A program made the translations under genes and the position numbers. Shown here piece by piece: positions 1 to 5,060 of a stretch of DNA of 5,060 nt. Positions within the stretch are counted from its first letter, which is position 1. Each line of letters opens with the position of its first letter. This DNA comes from Flammeovirgaceae bacterium. Its GTDB lineage: Bacteria; Bacteroidota; Bacteroidia; Cytophagales; Cyclobacteriaceae. Location: positions 1-5,060 of the forward strand of contig JADJMA010000062.1 of assembly GCA_016709845.1 (NCBI GenBank), read 5' to 3'. The notes beneath the pieces were generated by a model, which worked only from the letters and a program-made list of their open reading frames with translations, ran no database searches and was not told the origin of the DNA.

Positions 1-667
1 AAATCTGAAGGAATAGTAATCTGCGTAAATGACTGGTCTGAAATATGGAATTGAATGATACCCAGGTTGCTTGCAATCCACAATATGTCAGAATCTTCTT
101 TGTCTTGAATTATATCCTCAATCACCAAGCCAGATTCTGTTTTATTTTTAAATAGCCAGTTTTTAAATGTGTTGTTAACAGGATTCAAAAGCGAAAGTCC
201 ATTGATAGATCCCACCCAAATCCTGCCCTGTGAATCCTGAAAAGATCTCTTGATTTCATTGGAGGGAAGGGTTAATATATTATTTGGATCATGTTTAAAT
301 CGAAAGAACTGATCTGCACGATAGTCATATCTATTTATCCCTTGATCGGTGGAGACCAAAGAAAGCCCTCCTTATCTTCCATAACATGAGAGACTCGGCT
401 ATTTGAAAGCGTAGTTGAATCCTTAAATGAGAATGAATACTGTTTAAAATCCTTACCATCATACCGAATTAACCCAGCGTTAGAGCAAAGCCATAAATAG
501 CCCCTGGTGTCTTTGAGCATGTGAGTAATAAACTCAGCGGTCAGCCCTTCATTGGCTCCGATGTGATTGAAATGAAAAGTGGAGTCCCATAATGAATTTT
601 GTTGGGCAGGGCTGCTTATCACAATAAGGGCATTGATAATAAATGTGATAAGTAGACGTCTTATCAT
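1..667 (-). CDS. Two-component-regulator-propeller sensor, N-terminal part, one frameshift
   Basis: N-terminal portion of a periplasmic seven-bladed propeller sensor (Reg_prop repeats); the gene runs off the left edge. The ATG at 665-667 is chosen over the TTG just before it, because it opens a typical signal peptide (MIRRLL, hydrophobic core to about residue 18, cleavage near SSPAQ). Blade repeats follow: 'EGLTAEFITHMLKDTRGYLW' plus 'GLIRYDGKDFKQY' (about residues 40-77), then 'VSTDQGINRYDYRADQFFRF', 'DSQGRIWVGSINGLSLLNP' and 'DSDILWIASNLGIIQF'. The first frame ends at a TAA at 335-337, but the match resumes in the next frame after about 356; one extra G in the codon run TTTGG-TCTCC restores W-V-S-T-D-Q-G. 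Such proteins usually continue into a Y_Y_Y domain and then a histidine kinase, hybrid kinase or HTH output; that part is outside the window. Family known, ligand unknown. Confidence 0.85.
352..358 (-). other. Frameshift site in propeller gene
   Basis: On the minus strand the sequence reads GGCTTTCTTTGGTCTCC. Upstream it encodes E-G-F-L-W and then runs into S-P-P-I-K-G-stop. One added G gives W-V-S-T-D-Q-G-I-N-R-Y-D, the expected end of one propeller blade and start of the next. The missing base lies in a G run. Confidence 0.8.
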
Positions 668-885
668 CAACTTAATCTTAAAGTATTGACCCCCACAGTT
701 GGGTGTGGGTAAAGTCTCTTGTAAAAAGAGATAGCAGTTATATCCAGTTCAAAGTAGGTGACCCTCCTTAATCGGGATTGGGTAGCTTTTGTAATCTGTG
801 TTCCAGAAAATTGGAATTTTTTCATTGTCACTAATAAAACTGAATAATTTTTAAATCGTCTAAGTTATATGAGTGCAACACATAG

Positions 886-920
886 AATTGAAAGAAGAAG
901 AATTTTCACCCCTTTCAATT
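886..920. repeat. 9-bp perfect inverted repeat
   Basis: AATTGAAAG at 886-894 is the exact reverse complement of CTTTCAATT at 912-920, with a 17-base spacer. It lies about 220 bp upstream of the propeller start and about 210 bp past the DUF885 stop. It could form a stem-loop in RNA from either strand or be a dimeric protein-binding site. The stem is AT-rich and no T run follows it, so it is not a standard intrinsic terminator. Chance occurrence in AT-rich DNA cannot be excluded. Confidence 0.4.
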
Positions 921-947
921 TCCAAGTTAATTAAACTTATGCTATGA

Positions 948-1091
948 TTACAAATTATAAATTCTTGGGCAAGGACAAAGGTTTGGGATTTGACCGCCTA
1001 CAGGGAAGTGGCTAACGGCAAAAAGAATACGGATTTATTAGGCCAAGAGAATTACATCCATGACATTAGCCAAGTAGGTGAGGCGAAAAGA
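948..1091 (+). other. Short protein-like plus-strand frame, possible gene remnant
   Basis: A frame open between a TGA at 945-947 and a double stop at 1092-1097, on the strand opposite to all other genes. It has no ATG near its 5' end. The translation from 981 looks protein-like, with 'VWDLTAYREVANGKKNTD' followed by 'LLGQENYIHDISQVGEAKR': balanced composition and few rare residues. I do not recognise a family. It could be the decayed C-terminal end of a lost gene, or chance coding potential. No ribosome binding site or promoter was seen. Confidence 0.2.
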
Positions 1092-1130
1092 TGATAGATA
1101 ATTGAGGAACGATTAACTCAGGCTATACTA

Positions 1131-2673
1131 TTATTTTTTACCAATTGCCAAAATGCCCGAAGTGCTACCCGTCATTTGCCAATCACTAAGCGAAGTAGGA
1201 ATGCAGCCAATGGCATTAAGTTGATCGAAGAAGTCTTTCAACTTAAATTCTTCATGCTTCGATTCTTTCATCTTGGCGTAGTCGGCCAAAGCGACTTCCA
1301 ATAAATATTTTCCTGTAATGTAGCTGCTGCCATAGCCCGGCTGTCGCAAGTACAAGTGTTGTTCAAACATCAACAATTTCTTTTCAGTCTTCATCCAACC
1401 GCGGGGTGTGTATTCTGAGTGTATTTTTCCGGCCTCTTCCATAGTTAACTCATTGGCTTGTGCATAGAGCGAGCCCAATCCTCTGGCCGCTCGTTGGGCA
1501 ATCATGATGTAGACAATTTCTCTTACCCGTGCATCGTCATTATACAAACCGGCTTGCATAAACATTTCTTCCACAGCTGTGGCAGTGCCTTCATTGCGTG
1601 AATCAAAAATATTGTAGACAAAGGCCCTTTACGAATTTCATCGGGGTTTGGTTCGGTATCCATGCGGGCCAGTTCAAACCAATGATAAAAGTGTGAGTAC
1701 AACGGTCGTGGATCATGATGCATGCCGATCAGAAAGAAGTTTCGGTTTTCAATAGGCACAAAACTTCCAAGATGTGCGCGCAAAGAAGGTTCGAAATAAT
1801 CTTTCACGGTAAGGATCTCATCGTTCTTCAAAAACATCATCAGACTTTTAGCCGATCGTTCGGCCATGGCATTAAATTCTTCGGGCGTGTTAACAGGTTT
1901 TAGCTCCGGTAATTTTCTGTTTTTATGTTCTTCTAATTTGAGTGACGCCCATGCGCGGGTTAGCTCTCTTTTCAAAAGCATTACTTCATCATCCCACGTA
2001 AGTGGAACGAGGTGCACATTTTGTTGATACCAGGTATAATTCTCTTTGCCAATGCCGGAGGGTCCTGTTTTTGATCCAGATTCTTTTTCTAACCACACGG
2101 CCAGGTCATCGGTGGATGTAATGGCATTCTTTATAGCCGTGACTAAACCTGCTTGTGCCGATACGCCCGGCATTTCTAAAAGTGCACGTAACTCTTCACT
2201 TTGTGTTTTAATATCGCGGATGCCGGCAATCCATAATTCTTTTGCATTTCCGGTAAGATTAAGCTTAGCCTGTTCGTTAAGGGGAGTAATTACGTTTAAT
2301 TCGCTGATCAATTTCATTCCGCTTTCTGTGTCCAGCGGAAATTTATACGTCCACACATCAACAACGCCATGATGGGTGGAGCCTTCGTGGGCGGGTACAT
2401 CGCTGCGTTCCATCCATAAAGTTTTATAGTAAGCAGGGTCGCGCACCCACGGTTTTAGAATCCGGTAATTAAAATCCCAACCATTCATTTCGGCCCACAC
2501 AATTCGCCAATCAACGCGTTGGTGGGTGGATTTTCAAACGTGCGCCATTCTTTGAACAAATCCACAAGACTCGGGTAATCCGATACAACAACAGTTGGTT
2601 CTTGTTTTTTCTCACTAGTGCAGGCAGTAATAAAAACAACCGCACATAAAATGATAATCTGTGATTTGCACAT
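1131..2673 (-). CDS. DUF885-type secreted lipoprotein, broken by two frame changes
   Basis: The ATG at 2671-2673 begins a lipoprotein signal peptide (MCKSQIIILCAVVFITAC); the lipobox Cys at residue 18 is followed by a Ser/Lys-rich linker, so the product should be a membrane-anchored lipoprotein. Three frame segments make up the gene: 2673 to about 2510, about 2525 to 1620, and 1618 to 1131. The middle holds 'VWAEMNGWDFNYRILKPWVR', 'SKTGPSGIGKENYTWYQQNV' and 'SHFYHWFELARM'. The last segment holds 'RNEGTATAVEEMFMQAGLY', 'MIAQRAARGLGSLYAQANEL' and 'QPGYGSSYITGK', ending at TAA 1131-1133. This order matches DUF885 proteins, predicted metallopeptidase-like hydrolases; EGTATAVEE stands where canonical members have EGWALYAE. 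The canonical HE-x-PGHH stretch is not seen; 'HFYHWFELAR' occupies that place. Reaction and substrate are unknown. It lies about 100 bp behind the GH2 gene and may share its transcript. Confidence 0.72.
1615..1628 (-). other. Frameshift site in DUF885 gene
   Basis: The upstream frame reads E-I-R-K-G-P-L-S-T-I-F and then nonsense. The downstream frame reads V-Y-N-I-F-D-S-R-N-E-G-T-A. Minus-strand GGGCCTTTGTCTAC becomes G-P-L-V-Y-N-I-F-D when one G is added in TTTG-TC. The context (TTTG followed by TC) resembles the break in the propeller gene. Confidence 0.8.
2500..2532 (-). other. Frame change with apparent internal deletion in DUF885 gene
   Basis: The first frame reads L-F-K-E-W-R-T-F-E-N-P-P and soon ends at a TGA (2485-2487). 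The next frame supplies Q-R-V-D-W-R-I-V-W-A-E-M-N-G-W-D-F. As I recall related proteins, several tens of residues separate these two conserved blocks, whereas here they are almost adjacent. A deletion whose length is not a multiple of three would explain both the frame change and the short spacing. The deletion part rests on memory of the family. Confidence 0.5.
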
Positions 2674-2777
2674 AAGGTTTATAATAAGATGGAGCGAAGG
2701 TAGGGGATTTTCAAATTTTTCCCAGTCCGTTCATCAACTAAGAAACGGATAGTTACCACCTGACGTGCACCCGGTAA
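2674..2777 (-). other. Short spacer between GH2 stop and DUF885 start
   Basis: The 104 bp carry no gene. After the GH2 stop there is only a weak 5-bp stem (TTACC at 2753-2757, GGTAA at 2773-2777) without a T run, so I call no terminator. No strong Shine-Dalgarno sequence precedes the DUF885 ATG, which is common in Bacteroidota. A TACCTTCG element on the minus strand near 2696-2703 is one mismatch from the -7 box TAnnTTTG but lacks a well-placed -33 partner. Co-transcription with the GH2 gene is possible but not shown. Confidence 0.35.
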
Positions 2778-3070
2778 TTATTTCATTTTCAACACCAACG
2801 AAGGATCAAGTGGGTACCGGCCAAACGATTTTCCATATACCGCGATGCCGCCTTTACCATTCGTTTCGAGTCGTAACAGAAGCGAACCTTTTTCAACTGC
2901 AGCCTTAAGCTGAGCTTTAGAAACAGGAACTTTGATGAGGTAGCCATAAGAACCTGCCTCACGCAATTTCTTATCTTTTAATTGGTGATGCCACGATAGC
3001 ACCCCGCGGTGATCGGCCGGGTCGTCTTTGAGGGTTGTCGTTAATGCAGTCTCGCCATTAACACTTATTA

Positions 3071-3160
3071 CTATTTTAGATGGAAACAGCGTTTCCATCT
3101 GTCATCGGGTAAGCGTTGGGATTGCCGCTGGGTGAGGCTTTGCCACCCTAACATAAAATC
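3071..3160 (-). other. Two frame changes in GH2 C-terminal domain
   Basis: The frame reading D-V-D-F-M-L-G-W-Q-S ends at TAG 3071-3073. Removing one G near 3155 (TTAGGGTGGC) gives M-L-G-G-K-A-S-P-S-G-N-P-N-A-Y-P-M-T-D-G-N-A, a far more natural continuation. A second change near 3085 is needed to reach F-P-S-K-I-V-I-S-V-N-G-E, after which the frame is open to the stop at 2778. Confidence 0.65.
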
Positions 3161-3728
3161 AACATCTGTTTCCTCTTTCTTATCAGGTCTTTCTAAAATA
3201 ATTCTTTGGCCGAAAGTTCCAAGGAGAATGAATGCTTCTTTAATTGAATTGAAATTGGTTGATTTATCAATAGCAATTGAATATTCAAAAAAACCGGAAC
3301 CCGCGCCATTTACTTTAAATCCGTCTAACACATTCCATTGCTTTGCACTCCAGGTTGCCTTCGTAAAATCGGCAGGGGCAACAGAAAGTATTTTTGTTTT
3401 CGGCAGCGATGTTTCGGAGATAACTTCGAAGTGTACGAAGTTGTGATGCAATACCTTGCCATTTAAATCCTCCATTTGCAAGGTAAGTATAGAAAGACCT
3501 GCCACTGTGGGCATTTCAACAGTGAGTGCCTCAAGCTCTTTTTGTAGGTAGGGCTGATAGTCAATGAGCTTTGAGCCCATTGTAATTATTGATGTTTCAC
3601 CAATAGCGTTGGTATGTTTTAATTGGAAGGATAGCCGTAGTTGTTTTCCATAATCCACACTGGTCATGGAAGAAAAGTAGAGGGGGACACTTACCTTCTC
3701 ACCACCTTTCACCGTAGTACAAATCTCG

Positions 3729-3737
3729 TTACCCTGC
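3729..3737 (-). other. Frameshift at end of GH2 barrel
   Basis: The barrel frame ends H-P-Y-I-S-A-G-stop (TAA 3729-3731). Removing one G from GCAGGGTAAC gives I-S-A-G-N-E-I-C-T-T-V-K-G-G-E-K, which leads into the following Ig-like domain. Here a base is gained rather than lost. Confidence 0.7.
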
Positions 3738-3992
3738 TGAAATATAAGGGTGCGGAATGAAAGTATTAAGCGTCATGCCCGGCATTAATTCTTCTACACC
3801 CGTAAACTTATTGGTGCGATCAAAGCGCCAGTAGCCATTCCATTCATTGATTACATCGTGATGTTCGGTGTAAAGCCACCCGGCTATTTCTGGATATTTT
3901 CTAAAGGTATTTATCGGCACCCGATGGTAATCCCAGCTATAATCAACATCTCCAGTGCCTTCATAGCCCCACACATTACCACACTCCGAATT

Positions 3993-4000
3993 AATTTTGG
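3993..4000 (-). other. Frameshift just before GH2 nucleophile
   Basis: The upstream frame reads L-K-Q-G-K-Q-P-K-L-I-R; the correct downstream frame reads I-N-S-E-C-G-N-V-W-G-Y-E-G. Adding one A to the run CCAAAATT gives Q-P-K-I-N-S-E-C-G, restoring the nucleophile motif. This is the cleanest homopolymer-type break in the gene. Confidence 0.75.
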
Positions 4001-4261
4001 TTGCTTGCCTTGTTTCAAAACTGGCTCGGAGTGAAATGTACTTCCTTCAAAAAGATTTTTCGGTCAGGTGTGCTTTGGAATGGCTTTCCATTCCTAACTT
4101 GGAAGATAATCGCCAAGAAACGAGTTGAGGTCGGTAACGGTATGGCCATCGCCACATCAAATGGAATTGTTTTCAACCAATCGGGTTGGGTCTAATGATT
4201 TTGCCAGATAGTACATGAAACATGTACATTTTGTGTTTGGGGGAGATATTGTGCTCTCAAT

Positions 4262-4270
4262 GTTTACCTG
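4262..4270 (-). other. Frame change or stop after GH2 acid/base motif
   Basis: The frame with the catalytic F-N-E continues H-T-H-W-E-E-G-R and hits TAA at 4264-4266. One added G in AGGTAAAC would move reading into the frame that carries Y-Y-L-A-K-S-L-D-P-T-R-L-V-E-N-N-S. Alternatively the first frame stays correct a little longer, since past the stop it gives a barrel-like Y-L-P-Q-T-Q. The exact point is unclear. Confidence 0.55.
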
Positions 4271-4423
4271 CCTTCTTCCCAATGAGTGTGTAAACCACAG
4301 GTTTCGTTAAATAATATCCGGGAGAAAATAGCAGGATGATTAAAGTCGCGCTTCACCATAGCGCGAAAAGTATTCTCAACTTCCTGTTGCATCTTATATT
4401 CAGGTCCCTTTAACTGTTTGGGG

Positions 4424-4450
4424 AGATCTGGCCATTACAAATACTCCAGT
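4424..4450 (-). other. Paired compensating frame changes in GH2 gene
   Basis: The reading W-A-D-K-L-E-Y-L-stop (TAA at 4435-4437) becomes W-A-D-K-L-G-V-F-V-M-A when one G is added in CTGGAG (4446-4447), which is what GH2 barrels have here. Just beyond, near 4429, the frame must return to its first phase to give D-L-P-K-Q-L-K-G-P-E-Y and then the barrel motif K-R-D-F-N-H-P. Two opposite shifts within about 20 bases are needed. Confidence 0.65.
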
Positions 4451-4888
4451 TTATCAGCCCAATAAAGTTTGCGTGGAATCTCTGATTTAATATGTGGACG
4501 AATGCCATTCAGCCCGATAGATTTCGCGAGTTCTATTTCTCTTCGCATAAATGCATCGGAAGGAAATGTATAGAACCCTTCCGGATTATAAGATTGATCC
4601 AATGTAAGTTGCAGATAGACGGGTTTATCGTTAATCGCCACATATGGAAATTCTGTTCCCGGAAGATTGACTACCGAAATCTTACGCATTCCAAAGTATG
4701 TTTTAACTACATCATCATTAAGTTTAACTTCTGCCTCGTAGAGATATGGATCGTCCAACGACCAGAGGTGCGGCTTGGGAATACTGACAGTAAAAACATA
4801 TTTATCTTTTCCTTTTGGGATGATGATTTCTTTTGTGATGGGAGTGCTTTCCGTTTTAATCGTTACCGAAAGTTTTGGTATCAGCTTA

Positions 4889-4898
4889 TGCTTTCCGT
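4889..4898 (-). other. Frameshift in GH2 gene, Ig-like domain start
   Basis: The frame entering from the right edge reads V-T-A-Y-L-P-T-E-S-I-S-stop. The next frame reads G-K-H-K-L-I-P-K-L-S-V-T-I-K. Adding one G to ACGGAAAG gives L-P-T-G-K-H-K-L-I-P, so one base of a G run seems to be missing. Confidence 0.75.
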
Positions 4899-5060
4899 AG
4901 GTAAATAGGCTGTGACTTTAACTTGCTGATTATCAATATCAGGAGCAAAGTGATGAGCCTCTAAAAAATCTTTGCCGCGTGCTTCTACATAAATAGTTTG
5001 CCAAATACCCCGCGCGTTGCCGTAGCCTTGTTTTCCATAAAGTGTAAAGTCTCTACGCTT

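Larger units (their letters stand above)
668..1130. other. Gene-poor region between DUF885 gene and propeller sensor
   Basis: About 460 bp downstream of the DUF885 stop and upstream of the propeller start. I find no convincing gene here on either strand. It holds a 9-bp inverted repeat (886-920), a tight palindrome AAAATT-GG-AATTTT (807-820), two 6-bp stems close to the propeller start (CCCACA/TGTGGG at 692-709 and TCTCTT/AAGAGA at 715-731), and a protein-like plus-strand frame (948-1091). The propeller promoter should lie in its left part. I see no clear pair matching the Bacteroidota -33 TTTG and -7 TAnnTTTG boxes. A minus-strand TTTG near 750 followed by TATCTCTTT near 730 is the closest and is weak. 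No hairpin followed by a T run was found. Confidence 0.5.
2778..5060 (-). pseudogene. Glycoside hydrolase family 2 beta-glycosidase, 5'-partial, many frame changes
   Basis: Retaining beta-glycosidase of the GH2 superfamily; the 5' end is outside the window and the stop is TAA at 2778-2780. Domains in order: sugar-binding jelly roll ('YGKQGYGNARGIWQTIYVEA', 5036-4977 region); Ig-like sandwich ending 'PHLWSLDDPYLYEAEVKL'; TIM barrel from 'YVAINDKPVYLQLTLDQS' through 'NGIRPHIKSEIPRKLYWADK', 'MVKRDFNHPAIFS', 'LAKSLDPTRLVENNS', 'INSECGNVWGYEG' and 'GWLYTEHHDVINEWNGYWRF'; a second Ig-like domain ('VSVPLYFSSMT'); and a C-terminal jelly-roll-like domain ('VNGAGSGFFEYSIAI'). The predicted acid/base is Glu at 4303-4305 (F-N-E) and the nucleophile Glu at 3984-3986 (N-S-E). 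The frame changes at about 4895, 4446, 4429, 4267, 3996, 3732, 3155 and 3085, with further stops at 4157-4159, 4094-4096 and 4064-4066. Substrate cannot be told: GH2 covers beta-galactosidases, glucuronidases and mannosidases. As written no full enzyme can be made; either decay or sequence error. Confidence 0.88.

Noticed and set aside
692..731. Two 6-bp stems (CCCACA/TGTGGG and TCTCTT/AAGAGA) as terminators
   Set aside because: Neither is followed by a T run on either strand, and stems this short are expected by chance.
807..820. AAAATT-GG-AATTTT palindrome as an operator
   Set aside because: The AT-rich 6-bp arms with a 2-base centre are common by chance in this DNA, and nothing else marks the site.
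869..934. 21-codon plus-strand ORF starting ATG AGT GCA
   Set aside because: It is too short, has no ribosome binding site, overlaps the inverted repeat, and is Arg/Phe-rich without recognisable character.
1715..3446. Plus-strand open frames at 1715-1903, 2046-2372 and 3132-3446
   Set aside because: All are antisense shadows of the DUF885 and GH2 genes.
4064..4159. TGA recoding (selenocysteine or alternative code) as the cause of the GH2 stops
   Set aside because: A TAG lies between the two TGA codons, frame changes occur nearby, and no recoding stem was seen; error or decay is simpler.
4001..4195. Plus-strand open frame of 64 codons
   Set aside because: It covers the GH2 barrel stretch where the minus frame is interrupted; the minus strand still gives T-D-L-N-S and G-S-T-F motifs, so the plus frame is a shadow.
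4492..4908. Long plus-strand open frame of about 138 codons
   Set aside because: It lies antisense to the GH2 gene, whose minus-strand frame carries clear family motifs; the plus translation is Phe/Arg/Cys-rich and looks like no known protein.

Overview
The window looks like a piece of a Bacteroidota genome, most like the Cytophagales. The reasons are moderate-to-low GC, a lipoprotein with a short lipobox signal peptide, a two-component-regulator-propeller sensor of the type that is common there, and a glycoside hydrolase family 2 (GH2) enzyme with the C-terminal architecture seen in that phylum. This placement is inference from protein style, not a database match.

All recognisable genes read on the minus strand. 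In order of transcription they are: (1) a GH2 beta-glycosidase entering from the right edge (5060 to 2778, 5' end outside the window); (2) a short gap of about 100 bp; (3) a secreted lipoprotein of the DUF885 type (2673 to 1131); (4) a gene-poor stretch of about 460 bp (1130 to 668) with a 9-bp inverted repeat and a short unexplained plus-strand frame; (5) the N-terminal part of a periplasmic beta-propeller sensor (667 to 1, continuing off the left edge).

The dominant feature is that none of the three genes reads through in one frame. Each keeps clear family signatures on both sides of one or more frame changes. The propeller gene has one break (about 356). The DUF885 gene has one clean single-base break (about 1619) and one junction where a block of conserved sequence also seems to be missing (about 2505-2530). 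The GH2 gene has at least eight breaks plus in-frame stops. Several breaks fit loss or gain of one base in a short G/C or A run. Two readings are possible: an under-polished long-read assembly, or real gene decay. Single clean indels in otherwise well-preserved genes favour sequence error for the propeller and most of the DUF885 gene. The dense stops and lost Trp-like positions at 4060-4320 leave real decay of the GH2 gene possible.

If intact, the GH2 enzyme would be an exported or periplasmic hydrolase, and the propeller protein is of the class that often controls polysaccharide-utilisation genes. No SusC/SusD pair is visible, so a utilisation locus is only suggested. I see no RNA gene, CRISPR array, insertion sequence or convincing novel system.
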